From assembly GCA_035506575.1 (NCBI GenBank), contig DATJPD010000055.1, positions 1 through 64,000 on the forward strand: 64,000 nt of DNA. Direction: 5' to 3'. Under the pieces are notes generated by a model. That model made no database searches. It saw only the letters and a list, made by a program, of their open reading frames with translations, and was not told the origin of the DNA. A program made the position numbers and the translations under genes. The stretch comes from DATJPD01 sp035506575 (GTDB lineage: Bacteria; Pseudomonadota; Alphaproteobacteria; CACIAM-22H2). The stretch's first letter is position 1, and the number at the start of each line of letters is the position of its first letter. Shown here in pieces: positions 34,025 through 43,441 of this stretch.

Positions 34025-35188
34025 ATGGCGCCCATGTTCGCGGATCTCATCTCTCTGTGCGGCTATGCGCTCGTCGCCGCAGCCCTGGCCTATTCGATCA
34101 TCGCCATGATGCGAGTATGGACATTCCCGCGGCCGAAGCCGCCTGCGGGCGAGCAGCCGCCCATCACGGTGTTGAAGCCGGTCGCGGGCGCCGAGCCGAA
34201 TCTCGAGCAGAACCTGCGCAGCTTCTGTGCGCAGGATTATCCGGACTTCCAGGTCCTGTTCGGGGTGCGCGACAGCCGCGATCCCGCCATTCCGATCATC
34301 GAGCGCCTGGTGCGCGACTACCCGCAGCGGCACGCGGCACTCGTCATCGACCCCGCCGTGGCCGGCAGCAACTTCAAGATCTCCAACGTCCTGAACATGA
34401 TGCCGCGAGCGCGCCACGACCTGCTGGTCGTGGCCGACGCCGACTGCCGGGTCGGGCCCTCATATCTGGCCGAGATCGCGCAGGCGTTTGCCGATCCGGC
34501 GGTGGGGGCCGCCACCTGCCTCTACAAAGGAACGCCGTTGCGTCCGGGGCTCGCGGACCGCCTCGGCGCCATGTTCATCAATGAATGGTTCCTGCCGTCG
34601 GTCCTCGTCGCGTTGCTGACCGAGCCGCTCCGCTATTGTTTCGGCGCCACCATGGCGGTGCGGCGCGAGGTCTTGCAGAAGATCGGCGGGTTCGAGGCGC
34701 TCGCCTCCTACCTGGCGGACGATTACATGCTGGGCCACCTGGTGGCTGCCGCCGGCCGCAAGGTCGTGCTGGTGCCCCACCTGGTCGACATCACGGTCGA
34801 TGAGGGTGGCTTTGGGGCGTTGCTCCGGCATGAGCTGCGCTGGGCCCGCACCATGCGCACGGTCCGCCCGGTGGGCTACGCGCTCAGTGGCTTGACGGAT
34901 GCCATCCCCCTCACAATTTTATGCGGGGCATTGCGGGGCTTCGCCGGCCCGGACCTGGTCCTGATCGGCATCGCCGTGGGCTTGCGGGTCGCGGCCCATT
35001 ATGCCGGCCGGGCCCGGCTGAATCTGTCAGGTCCCGCAATGCCTTGGCTGGTGCCGATACGGGATTTGCTCACGTTCGGTATCCGGGTTATGAGCTTCAC
35101 CGGCCGCCGGGTGGCGTGGCAGAATCGGGATTTCATCGTGCGGCCGGACGGCCGCATGGTCGTCGAAGCGAAAGATTCAGCACCATGA
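34025..35188 (+). CDS. hpnI: hopanoid glycosyltransferase HpnI
   Basis: 387 aa GT21/ceramide-glucosyltransferase-like. An N-terminal transmembrane helix, then the GT core (VLKPVAGAEPNLEQNLRSFCAQDYP, split for length), VADADCRVGPSYL, and Q/RxxRW-type HELRWARTMRTVRP, and two or three C-terminal helices. Transfers an N-acetylglucosamine-type sugar to bacteriohopanetetrol. No Shine-Dalgarno at 34025; ATG at 34034 is an alternative start. Its stop overlaps the hpnJ start. Confidence 0.92.
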   Translation: MAPMFADLISLCGYALVAAALAYSIIAMMRVWTFPRPKPPAGEQPPITVLKPVAGAEPNLEQNLRSFCAQDYPDFQVLFGVRDSRDPAIPIIERLVRDYPQRHAALVIDPAVAGSNFKISNVLNMMPRARHDLLVVADADCRVGPSYLAEIAQAFADPAVGAATCLYKGTPLRPGLADRLGAMFINEWFLPSVLVALLTEPLRYCFGATMAVRREVLQKIGGFEALASYLADDYMLGHLVAAAGRKVVLVPHLVDITVDEGGFGALLRHELRWARTMRTVRPVGYALSGLTDAIPLTILCGALRGFAGPDLVLIGIAVGLRVAAHYAGRARLNLSGPAMPWLVPIRDLLTFGIRVMSFTGRRVAWQNRDFIVRPDGRMVVEAKDSAP

Positions 35189-36609
35189 TGCGAACGCTTT
35201 TTCTCAATCCGCCCTCGTACGAGGGCTTCGACGGCGGCGCCGGGTCGCGCTACCAGGCCAAGCGCGAGATCCGCTCGTTCTGGTACCCGACCTGGCTGGC
35301 GCAGCCCGCGGCCCTCATCCCGGACAGCAAGCTCATCGATGCGCCGGCGCGCGGCTTGAGCCTGCAGGACGTGCTGCCGCTCGCGAATGACTACGAGCTC
35401 CTGGTCCTGCACACGAGCACGCCGTCGTTCGCATCCGACGTGAAGATCGCCGAAGCCTTCAAGCGCGCCAACCCGAAGCTCCTGATCGGCATGGTCGGCG
35501 CGCATGTCGCCGTGTCGCCCGAGCCCTCGGTGCTCGCGAGCGATGCGATCGACTTCGTGGGCCGGTCGGAATTCGATTTCACGATCCGCGAGGTCGCCGA
35601 AGGCAAGGCGCTCAAGGACATCGACGGGCTGAGCTACAAGGTTGATGGCAAGGCCGTGCACAACAAGGAGCGCGCCATCCTCGAGGACATGGACGTCCTG
35701 CCGTGGGTCGTGGATGTCTACAAGCGCGACCTCGTGGCCGAGGATTACTTCATCGGCTACCTGCTCCATCCGTATCTGTCGCTCTATACGGGGCGCGGCT
35801 GCAAGTCGCGCTGCACGTTCTGCCTGTGGCCGCAGACGATCGGCGGCCATCGCTACCGGACCCGCAGCGCCGAGAACGTGGTCGCCGAGATCGCGCGCGC
35901 GAAGGAACTCTTCCCGCAGGTGAAGGAGTTCTTCTTCGACGACGACACCTTCACCGACGACCGCCCGCGCGCCGAGGCGATCGCGCGCGGCCTCGGCAAG
36001 CTCGGCGTGACCTGGTCGTGCAACGCCAAGGCGAACGTGCCTTACGAGACGCTCAAGATCCTGCGCGACAACGGACTGCGCCTGCTGCTCGTGGGGTACG
36101 AGAGCGGCAACCAGCAGATCCTGCACAACATCAAGAAGGGCATGCGGGTCGAGGTGGCGCGGAAGTTCGCGGCGGACTGCCGCAAGCTCGGCATCACCAT
36201 CCACGGCACGTTCATCGTCGGCCTGCCCGGCGAGACCAAGGAGACGATCGAGGAGTCGATCCGCTTCGCCCAGGACGTCAACCCGCACACGATCCAGGTG
36301 TCGCTTGCGGCACCCTATCCGGGCACGGAGCTCTACCGCCAGGCGATCGCCGAGGGCTGGCTGCACGACAACAGCCGGCATCTCGTGGCCGATGACGGGT
36401 TCCAGATCAGCTCGCTGCAGTACCCGCACCTCTCCAACACCGAGATCTTCGAGGCGGTGAAGCACTTCTACAAGCGCTTCTACTTCCGCCCCGGCAAGAT
36501 CGCCGAGCTGACCTGGGAAATGGCCTGCAGCACCGAGATGCTGAAGCGCCGCCTGCGCGAGGGTGTGGAGTTCTTCGGCTTCCTCAGAAGCCGCGAGAAT
36601 CACGTGTAG
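35185..36609 (+). CDS. hpnJ: hopanoid C-5-type radical SAM enzyme HpnJ
   Basis: 474 aa. B12-binding-like N-terminal domain (about 1-180), then radical SAM cluster GRGCKSRCTFCLWPQ (CxxxCxxC) and VGYESGNQQIL, GLPGETKETI motifs. HpnJ contracts the side-chain sugar to a cyclitol (BHT cyclitol ether). Starts at ATG 35185 or 35188. In the usual order hpnI-hpnK-hpnJ a deacetylase HpnK sits with them; it is absent. The stop codon lies in a perfect 10-bp hairpin. Confidence 0.93.
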   Translation: MMRTLFLNPPSYEGFDGGAGSRYQAKREIRSFWYPTWLAQPAALIPDSKLIDAPARGLSLQDVLPLANDYELLVLHTSTPSFASDVKIAEAFKRANPKLLIGMVGAHVAVSPEPSVLASDAIDFVGRSEFDFTIREVAEGKALKDIDGLSYKVDGKAVHNKERAILEDMDVLPWVVDVYKRDLVAEDYFIGYLLHPYLSLYTGRGCKSRCTFCLWPQTIGGHRYRTRSAENVVAEIARAKELFPQVKEFFFDDDTFTDDRPRAEAIARGLGKLGVTWSCNAKANVPYETLKILRDNGLRLLLVGYESGNQQILHNIKKGMRVEVARKFAADCRKLGITIHGTFIVGLPGETKETIEESIRFAQDVNPHTIQVSLAAPYPGTELYRQAIAEGWLHDNSRHLVADDGFQISSLQYPHLSNTEIFEAVKHFYKRFYFRPGKIAELTWEMACSTEMLKRRLREGVEFFGFLRSRENHV

Positions 36610-36692
36610 CGAAGCTACACGTGTCCCCGCGGAAGCGGGGACCCAGGGCGAGTTCGGCTTTGACGGCCCTGGACTCCCGCTTGCGCGGGAGT
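36601..36692. repeat. palindromic array at the 3' end of hpnJ
   Basis: Three stems in a row. CACGTGTAGC-GAA-GCTACACGTG (36601-36623) spans the hpnJ stop; TCCCCGC-GGAA-GCGGGGA (36624-36641); and ACTCCCGC-TTGC-GCGGGAGT (36673-36692). CCCAGGG (36642-36648) can pair with CCCTGG (36667-36672) to close a larger fold. The outer units look like the dispersed TCCCGC...GCGGGA repeats common between genes in GC-rich proteobacteria. Confidence 0.65.
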
Positions 36693-36703
36693 GACGAAGA
36701 AAG

Positions 36704-37774
36704 CTAGTCCTCGAACAGCGGCGGCACGAGCAGGCTCGCGGGCGCACCGGCGGCTCCCAGCAGCGCCGGGCCGCCCAGCACGAGCGGGTGTCCATCGATC
36801 CTGATGGTGGCCTGGACCGAGACGACCGAGCCTGCGGCCGGGCGCAGCGGTTCGGCCACTTTGGAGCCCATCAAGGGCTCGAGCGGCTGGGCCACGCGGC
36901 ATCCCTCGACCAGCCACGAGGCGCAGTCCTTGAACCCGCGATCGTCGGGCAATGCCGACACGGCGGCCGCGAGCTGGTCCGTCGCTTGGGCCAGTACGCC
37001 GTTCGGCGCACCCTCGAGGACCGTGCGCGTGAGGCGCACCCACACGCCCTTGTAGGCGACCGTGGCGCGCATCGCGAACGAGCGGCCGAGGGCCGGCGGG
37101 TTTTGTTCGATCCGCACGAGGCGCTGGTCGCGCGCGAGATCGGCCGCCACCGCGAGGTAGATCTCCTCGGCCCCCAAGGCTCGGGCCTGGGCTTCGGCCG
37201 CGGCGATCGCCGTGCCGATGGTGTCGGGCTTCGGCGGCACGCACGCGAGCGCGCGTTGCGCGATGGTGCCAGCCTTGGCCGCAAGTGCGATCTCCGCCGC
37301 GTCCGCGCCGCCGCGCAGCTTTTCGAACAATGCGGTGGCGTCGGTTACTTTGAGACCGCTGCCGGCTTTGCGCAGTCCATCGGCCACGTCGGCGCGCAAG
37401 GACTCGAGTTCGACCACGCCCACCGTGGCATTGATCTTCGTTTCGGCGATCACGCGCCCGGCTTCGGCGCCGATGCGCGGGGAGGGCACCACGCGCTCGA
37501 CGCGGCTTACGCTCTCGATCCACCGCCGCACCCGGTTCGACAGTGCGACAACCAGCATCGGGCCGCCCGTGCGCGGCAGGATGCACAGGCCTTCGGACCA
37601 GTAGGGCACGAACCCGGTCAGCCACGAGACCGCGGCGGTACGGGTGTTGTTCGTATAAAGGACGAGCGCGTCCAGCCCCGCCGCCGCCATCGCGGCCTGT
37701 GCCCGCGCCACGCGTGCGGCGAGGACGGCGTCCGGAAGCTCGGCGCGTGACCAGGAGATCAGACCGCGGCGCAT
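36704..37774 (-). CDS. M24-like protein lacking metal ligands (degenerate aminopeptidase P paralogue)
   Basis: 356 aa. N-terminal creatinase-type domain (GLDALVLYTNNTRTAAVSWLTGF) and a C-terminal part with the M24 pita-bread pattern, in which the two Asp, the His and the two Glu metal ligands cannot be found; the usual D-x10-D segment reads ATVAYKGVWVRLTRT, with Arg and Met instead. It is probably not a metallopeptidase. Last gene of the hyuAB operon, 16 bases after the M24 gene at 37791. It may be a partner subunit or a relic. Confidence 0.65.
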   Translation of the reverse strand: MRRGLISWSRAELPDAVLAARVARAQAAMAAAGLDALVLYTNNTRTAAVSWLTGFVPYWSEGLCILPRTGGPMLVVALSNRVRRWIESVSRVERVVPSPRIGAEAGRVIAETKINATVGVVELESLRADVADGLRKAGSGLKVTDATALFEKLRGGADAAEIALAAKAGTIAQRALACVPPKPDTIGTAIAAAEAQARALGAEEIYLAVAADLARDQRLVRIEQNPPALGRSFAMRATVAYKGVWVRLTRTVLEGAPNGVLAQATDQLAAAVSALPDDRGFKDCASWLVEGCRVAQPLEPLMGSKVAEPLRPAAGSVVSVQATIRIDGHPLVLGGPALLGAAGAPASLLVPPLFED

Positions 37775-37790
37775 CGCTTTCGCCCCCGCT

Positions 37791-38888
37791 TCAGGCCGGT
37801 ACTTCGAACAGATCGCGCGGTGTTCCGCACAGGACCTCGCATCCCGTGTCCGTCACCACGACCGCGTCGCCGAGCACCATGTAGCCCACCTCCGGGTGAT
37901 ACGTGTTGGGGTGCACGATCAGCGCCATGCCCGGGACCAGCTTCGTGTCCACGTCTTCCAGGATGTGCGGCTTCGAGTCCGCGAACAGGCCCATGCCATG
38001 GCCGCGCACCCGCGTGTATTTGTTCGTGACGTAATCCCCGAGGCCGTATTTGCGGAAGACGTCGTTCTCGGCGCGCGCCACGTCGGCGGCTGTGACACCA
38101 GGCCGCACCGCGGCGATGCCGGCCTCCAGCGCCTCGCGATAGACGGAGAACGCGCGCTTCTGCGCCGCATTCGCCTCGCCGATCACGAGCGTGCGGCAGA
38201 TCTGCGCGTAATAGCCGCCGATCGAGGGCGTGAGCTCGGTCGTGACCAGGTCGCCCGGTGCCAGGCGCCGTTGCGAGGGCGGGGCCATGCCGTACACGTC
38301 CTGGCCGCCCGAGCCGATGATCATGAAATTGTCGGCCGAGCCGTTGGCGCGCAGGAATGCCTCGACATCGGCCACGAGCTCGTACTGCCGGCGGCCCGGG
38401 CGGGCCGCGGCCTTGAACACCTCGTAGCCCTCGTCGGCGAGGCGTGCGGCGCTACGAATGGTGGCGACCTCGCCGGGCAGCTTGTGCATCAGGAGCTCGT
38501 CGACCACGGCCGTCGCATCCGCGAGGCGCTTGCCTGAGTCCGTCTCGGTCAGCCCGTGCGGCAGGAACCCGCGCGGGGCCGCCGCCGTGGTCCGGTTGCC
38601 CGCGCGGTCGAGCCAGGCGCTCACGGCGCGCGTTACGTCGCGTACGAGGTGGATGTCAGCACCCGGCGTCTCGACCTCGGCGCGCTCCGCGTCGGCGGCA
38701 CTGTCGAGGAACAGCTGCACCCCATCGTCGCGCGTGACCACTGCGATGCCGTGGCCTTCGAGGATTCCGAAGTCGCTCGCATAGCGCAGGTAGTCGCCCT
38801 GCCAGGCATTGCCGTAGAGCACCATGGCATCGATCTGCGCCTTGCCCATGGCGCTGCGCAGCCGGTTCAGCCGTTCCTCGGCAAGCAT
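37791..38888 (-). CDS. M24-family protein with altered metal site (creatinase-like)
   Basis: 365 aa. N-terminal creatinase domain and pita-bread C-terminal domain. Four of five metal-ligand positions differ from aminopeptidases: E218 for the first Asp, Q229 (YYAQICRT) for the second Asp, H326 (VHPNTY) for the Glu in vEP, and L339 for the last Glu; H297 (RGHGMG) is kept. Such changes recall metal-free creatinase, which hydrolyses creatine to sarcosine and urea. Linked to hyuB (9 bases); the substrate is inferred only. Confidence 0.8.
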   Translation of the reverse strand: MLAEERLNRLRSAMGKAQIDAMVLYGNAWQGDYLRYASDFGILEGHGIAVVTRDDGVQLFLDSAADAERAEVETPGADIHLVRDVTRAVSAWLDRAGNRTTAAAPRGFLPHGLTETDSGKRLADATAVVDELLMHKLPGEVATIRSAARLADEGYEVFKAAARPGRRQYELVADVEAFLRANGSADNFMIIGSGGQDVYGMAPPSQRRLAPGDLVTTELTPSIGGYYAQICRTLVIGEANAAQKRAFSVYREALEAGIAAVRPGVTAADVARAENDVFRKYGLGDYVTNKYTRVRGHGMGLFADSKPHILEDVDTKLVPGMALIVHPNTYHPEVGYMVLGDAVVVTDTGCEVLCGTPRDLFEVPA

Positions 38889-38897
38889 AGGCGCCTC

Positions 38898-40613
38898 CTA
38901 TTCCGCGGCGCGGCCGGGCGACAGGGGGCCGCCGTAGTCGCGCGCCGCCGCTTCGCGCGAGACATAGCCGCGCGCGATGTCGTCTTCGAGGGCGCGGCGG
39001 TCGCGCTCCCTCGGATTGCCCCAGCCGCCGCCGCCCGCGGTGAGGAAGGTGAGACGGTCGCCGGCCTCCAGCCGCACGCCCGTCGCCTTGAGCAGCTTCT
39101 GCGTGGTGCCGTCCTTGCGCGTCAGGGTCGCCTCGTTGATCGCCGCCGGCTTTCCGCCATGCAGGCCCCAGGGCGGCTCCTTGGTGCGCTCGCAATTCAC
39201 GTTGGCCGTCGCCTTCTGCAGCGCTTTGTAGCTGATCTCGACACCGAGGCCGCCGCGATACTTGCCGGCCCCGCCGCTGTCCGGCCGCAGCGCGAAGCGC
39301 TCGACCAGGAAGGGGTACTGGATCTCCTGCAGCTCGACCGGCGCGTTGCGCACGTCGCCCTGGCAGATCGACACCGAGGCTGACTCGCCGTCCTCGTGGG
39401 GGCGGCCGCCCCAGCCGCCGCCGAAGATGTTCATCAGCAGGAAGCGCCGGCCGTCGCTGTCGCGGAACCCGCCCATCGATACCCCGCCCATGTCGCCCTT
39501 GTGCGCGGCCGGGATCCTGTCGGGCAGGGCAGGGGCGAGCGCCTTCAGGATGGTGTCGATCACCGTCGGCAGCGGGATGCTCCACAAGCCCAGGGCCGCC
39601 GGGTGCTTGGCGTTCAGAAGCTTGCCCTCGGGCAGGATGAGCTCGAGCGGGCGGAAGCAGCCCTCGTTCACCGGTGCGGTCGGCTGCGTGAGGCACTTGA
39701 AGGCGATGCGCGCCGCGGCCAGCCCGCCCGAGTATCCCGAGTTGAGCGGCCCCGGCACCTGGTCGTTCAAGTCCGAGAAGTCGATCACCATCCGGTTGCC
39801 GTCGACGACGACCTTGACCTTGATGCGGATGCGGACGTCGAGATTGCGTCCGTCATTGTCGAGGAAGCTCTCGGCCTCGTAGACGCCGTCCGGGACTTTT
39901 TCGACGAAGGCGCGCGCCTCGCGCTCGGCCAAATCCCAGATCGCCCGGATGCAGGTCTCGACCGTGCCGCGGCCGTAGCGCTTCACGAGCTCGCCGTAGC
40001 GCCGTGCGCCGAGCTGGCAGCACGCGATCTGCGCCCGCATGTCGCCGAGGGCCGCGTCCGGGAAGCGGGTGTTGTCCTGGATGATCTGCCACAAGGTGTC
40101 GTTGCGCTTGCCGGCCTCGTAGATCTTGAGGGAGCGGAACTGCAAACCCTCCTGGAAGATCTCGGTCGTCGCCACCGAGCCGAAGCCTTCGCGCATACCG
40201 CCGATGTCGACCCAGTGCGCGCGCGCCGCGGCGAAGGCCACGAGCTCGCCGTCCTGGAAGCACGGCGCGTAAATCACCACGTTGTTGAGGTGCTGGCCGC
40301 ACACATGGCCGTGGTTCATGATGATCACATCGCCGGGCGCGAAACCGGCGAGGCCGTAGCGCTCGATCCCGTCCTTCACCGCGATGCCGAGATCGGCGAG
40401 GAAGATCGGCAGGCCGCCCTTGTTCTGCGAGATCATCCGGCCCTCGGTGTCGAGCAGGCCGCAGCAGAAGTCGCGCACCTCGTAGATCATCATGTTGTAG
40501 GCCGACTTGCACAGCGCGGTGGCCATTTCGTCGGCGTACGCGTTGATGGCGTTGCGCACGACCTCGACCGTGATCGGATTGACCTTCCCGGCGGAATTCG
40601 AACCTTGCGTCAT
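38898..40613 (-). CDS. hyuB: hydantoinase/oxoprolinase-type subunit B (HyuB)
   Basis: 571 aa hydantoinase-B family: NAYADEMATALCKSAYN near the N-terminus, NHGHVCGQHLNNV (possible metal-binding), GGWGGRPHEDGES and the C-terminal GGGGWGNPRERD. Works with HyuA in ATP-dependent opening of cyclic amides such as N-methylhydantoin or 5-oxoproline, and relatives carboxylate acetone or acetophenone. Start ATG at 40613 overlaps nothing; it follows hyuA by two bases. Confidence 0.9.
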   Translation of the reverse strand: MTQGSNSAGKVNPITVEVVRNAINAYADEMATALCKSAYNMMIYEVRDFCCGLLDTEGRMISQNKGGLPIFLADLGIAVKDGIERYGLAGFAPGDVIIMNHGHVCGQHLNNVVIYAPCFQDGELVAFAAARAHWVDIGGMREGFGSVATTEIFQEGLQFRSLKIYEAGKRNDTLWQIIQDNTRFPDAALGDMRAQIACCQLGARRYGELVKRYGRGTVETCIRAIWDLAEREARAFVEKVPDGVYEAESFLDNDGRNLDVRIRIKVKVVVDGNRMVIDFSDLNDQVPGPLNSGYSGGLAAARIAFKCLTQPTAPVNEGCFRPLELILPEGKLLNAKHPAALGLWSIPLPTVIDTILKALAPALPDRIPAAHKGDMGGVSMGGFRDSDGRRFLLMNIFGGGWGGRPHEDGESASVSICQGDVRNAPVELQEIQYPFLVERFALRPDSGGAGKYRGGLGVEISYKALQKATANVNCERTKEPPWGLHGGKPAAINEATLTRKDGTTQKLLKATGVRLEAGDRLTFLTAGGGGWGNPRERDRRALEDDIARGYVSREAAARDYGGPLSPGRAAE

Positions 40614-40615
40614 AG

Positions 40616-42673
40616 CTAGTCTCTCTCCGCTAGGGTGATCACGAGGTGACCCCAGGGGTCGACCTCGGCGACGTCATCGGGCGGTATGAGGATCGTCGAG
40701 TTGGGCTCCTCGATCACCGCCGGGCCTTTGATCTTGGTACCCGCCGGCAAGGCCGGACGCCAGAGGATCCGCGCCTCGAGCGGCCTGTCAGCCTCGTCGA
40801 AGATCACCGGCCGCCGGCGCTCCTCGCTCTGCTCGGTCGGCTGCCACGGCGCCTGGAGCCAGCTTTCGATCGCGTCCTCCATGCGCGGCACGGTCACCAC
40901 GAGGCGCAAATTGACGATCTCGAGCGACTGGTCCGGGGCCGCGTGCCCGTAGCGCTTGTCATGCTGTGCATCGAACCGCGCCCGCACGCCCGACGGGTCG
41001 GTGGTGATGTCCGCCGCCGCCGCGACCGGGATCGGGATGGTGTGCTCCTGGCCGCGGTAGCGCAGGTCGGCGGCAAAGGCGAAATGTCCGTCCTTCGCCG
41101 TGAAGCGGTCGCGGGCCAACGCCTCTTCGCCCGCGGCCCGCAGTTCGGCGAAGGCCCGCTCGGCATCGGCGGCCGCGATCCGCCCGACACCGCCGAAGAG
41201 GGTGCGTACGAAGTCCTGCCGCCACTCCGCCATCAGCATGCCGAGCGCCGAGAAGTTGCCCGGCAGCTTGGGGATGATCACCTTGGGGATGAAGATCTCG
41301 CGCGCCAGGGCCACCGCGTGCAGCGGCCCGGCGCCGCCGAAGGCGATCATCACGGTATCCCGCGGGTCGATGCCGCGGTTGACCGACACGGCGCGCACGG
41401 AGAGCGACATGGCGCCGTCGGCGATCTTGGCGATGCCGAGGGCGGCCTCCGCCACCGACAGACCCAGCCGGTCGGCGACCTGCTTGCGGATCGCGTCCTC
41501 CGCGAGGTTGCGCGCGAGCTTCATGCCGCCGCCGAGGAAGCGCTCGGGATTGAGCCGGCCGAGCACCAGATCGGCGTCGGTCACCACCGGCTCGGTCGCC
41601 CCGCGGCCGTAGCAGGCCGGCCCCGGATCGGCGCCGGCGCTGCGCGGCCCGATATGCAGGCCGCCGGACTCGTCGCACCAGGCGATCGAGCCGCCGCCGG
41701 CGCCCACCTCGACGATGTCGACCACCGGCAGCTGCATCGGCTGGCCGCTGAACTCGTCACCGATCGTGTACCCCTCTTCGATGGGCGGCACGCCGTCGGT
41801 GATCAAGGTCGTCTTCGCGGTCGTGCCGCCCATGTCGAAGCCGATCGCGCGTTCGAGGCGCATGAGCTTGGCGAGGCGTCCGGCCCCGATCATGCCGGCG
41901 ACCGGGCCCGATTCCATCATTGCCACCGGCTCGCGCCGGGCCTGGCCGACCGACATCGTGCCGCCGTTCGAGCGCATGATCGCGATCTTGCCGGGAAAGC
42001 GGCCGTTGCGGGCGAAGTCTTCGAGCTTTTCGAGATAGCGGTTCACGCGCGGGCCTACATAGGCGTTGAGCGCCGTCGTCGACGTGCGCTCGTACTCGCG
42101 GAACTCGCGCAGGATCTCGTGGCTCAAGGTCACGAACAGGCCCGGGCAGGCCTTGCGCAGCACGTTGCCGGCCACGATCTCGTGCGCCGGATTCGCATAG
42201 GCGTGCAGGAAGCACACCGCCACCGAGTCGACGCCGAGGGCCGTGAGCTGGCGACCCAGCGCCTCGATGTCGCCGCGGACGATCGGCACCAGCGCCTCGC
42301 CCGCGGCCGACATGCGCTCCTTGACCTCGAAGGTCAGCTCGCGCGGCACCAGCGGCTTCGGACGGTGGAAATTGAGATTGAACGCATCGGGCCGGTTGCC
42401 ACGGCCGAGCGCGTAGACATCGCGGAAGCCTTCGGTCGTGAGGAGGGCGGTCTTGGCGCCGCTGCGCTCCAGCACGGTGTTGATGGCAATGGTCGAGCCG
42501 TGCAGCAGCTCGTCGAGCGAGGCGAGGTCGCACGTTGCAAGGCGCAGGCTGTCGGCCACGCCCTGCGTCGGATCGGCCGGCACGGTCGAGGTCTTGGACG
42601 TGACGATCTTGCCGTCGATGTAGCCGACGAGGTCGGTGAAGGTGCCGCCGATATCGACGCCGACGATGCTCAC
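40616..42673 (-). CDS. hyuA: hydantoinase/oxoprolinase-type subunit A (HyuA)
   Basis: 685 aa, ASKHA-fold ATPase: VGVDIGGTFTDLVGYIDGK phosphate-1 motif at the start, RAIGFDMGGTTAKTTLITDG second site, and the GAGGGSIAW region. GTG at 42673 is the start, with Shine-Dalgarno GGAG six bases upstream; the longer reading to 42730 is rejected. Gene order ABC permease - hyuA - hyuB - M24 suggests that the imported substrate is a cyclic amide or ureide. Confidence 0.9.
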   Translation of the reverse strand: MSIVGVDIGGTFTDLVGYIDGKIVTSKTSTVPADPTQGVADSLRLATCDLASLDELLHGSTIAINTVLERSGAKTALLTTEGFRDVYALGRGNRPDAFNLNFHRPKPLVPRELTFEVKERMSAAGEALVPIVRGDIEALGRQLTALGVDSVAVCFLHAYANPAHEIVAGNVLRKACPGLFVTLSHEILREFREYERTSTTALNAYVGPRVNRYLEKLEDFARNGRFPGKIAIMRSNGGTMSVGQARREPVAMMESGPVAGMIGAGRLAKLMRLERAIGFDMGGTTAKTTLITDGVPPIEEGYTIGDEFSGQPMQLPVVDIVEVGAGGGSIAWCDESGGLHIGPRSAGADPGPACYGRGATEPVVTDADLVLGRLNPERFLGGGMKLARNLAEDAIRKQVADRLGLSVAEAALGIAKIADGAMSLSVRAVSVNRGIDPRDTVMIAFGGAGPLHAVALAREIFIPKVIIPKLPGNFSALGMLMAEWRQDFVRTLFGGVGRIAAADAERAFAELRAAGEEALARDRFTAKDGHFAFAADLRYRGQEHTIPIPVAAAADITTDPSGVRARFDAQHDKRYGHAAPDQSLEIVNLRLVVTVPRMEDAIESWLQAPWQPTEQSEERRRPVIFDEADRPLEARILWRPALPAGTKIKGPAVIEEPNSTILIPPDDVAEVDPWGHLVITLAERD

Positions 42674-42684
42674 GCTGTGCTCCG

Positions 42685-43437
42685 TTAGTCTTTCCAGCGC
42701 GTGAACCGGCCTTCGGCGACGCGCACGCATTCGTTGAGGGCGATCGCCATCACCGCCAAGGTCGCGATGAGGGCGAGGAGGGCCGCCGGCTGCAGGTTCT
42801 CGGCGTAGAGCTGGGTGAAATAGCCGATGCCGGCCGTGGAGACGAACAGCTCCGCCAGGATGACGCCGAGCAAGGTCATGGTCATGGCCAGGCGCAGGCT
42901 TGCGAACACGGTGGTCGCCATGTGCGGGAACACGACATAACGCACGATTTGGGCGCGCGAGGCGCCGAGGGCCGTGGTGCCGCGCACCAGGAGCGGGTTG
43001 ACGTTGCGCATCCCGGCGACCGTGTTGACCAGGATCGGAAAGATGCCATGGCTGAAGCCGAACGCGACCTTGCCGGCGGGTCCGATGCCGAACACGAGCA
43101 TGAACAGCGGCAGCAGGATGACCTGCGGGACCGCGTAGAGCAGCAGCACGAACGGATAGGTGGTGCGGCGGCCGAGTTCAGTGAGGCCGATGAGGATGCC
43201 GATCGCCGTGCCGAACACGACCGACAGCCCGAACGCCGCGAGCAGCTCCATAAGAGCCAGTTCGACCGCGGCGCGGACACGCGCATCGCCGAAGACCTTC
43301 GGCCACAGCGCCAACGCCACCTGGCTCGGAGGCGCCAGGAAGCTGGTGTTGCCGAACGCGCGCGCATAGACCTCCCAGGCCGCCAGCAGGGCCACGACAA
43401 GGAGTAGCCGGATGAGGCGCACGCGCACGACACTCAT
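42685..43437 (-). CDS. ABC transporter permease (SsuC/TauC type)
   Basis: 250 aa, about six transmembrane helices and the EAA loop GTTALGASRAQIVRYVVFPH. One of two distinct permeases of the importer in this operon. Its start codon lies 5 bases from a palindromic repeat (43442-43545), which leaves no room for a normal Shine-Dalgarno. Confidence 0.88.
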   Translation of the reverse strand: MSVVRVRLIRLLLVVALLAAWEVYARAFGNTSFLAPPSQVALALWPKVFGDARVRAAVELALMELLAAFGLSVVFGTAIGILIGLTELGRRTTYPFVLLLYAVPQVILLPLFMLVFGIGPAGKVAFGFSHGIFPILVNTVAGMRNVNPLLVRGTTALGASRAQIVRYVVFPHMATTVFASLRLAMTMTLLGVILAELFVSTAGIGYFTQLYAENLQPAALLALIATLAVMAIALNECVRVAEGRFTRWKD

Positions 43438-43441
43438 CGTC

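Noticed and set aside
40646..42688. 680-residue plus-strand open frame over hyuA
   Set aside because: Antisense to hyuA, which has clear motifs in the other strand; the composition (His/Arg/Ala-rich) is that of a GC shadow.
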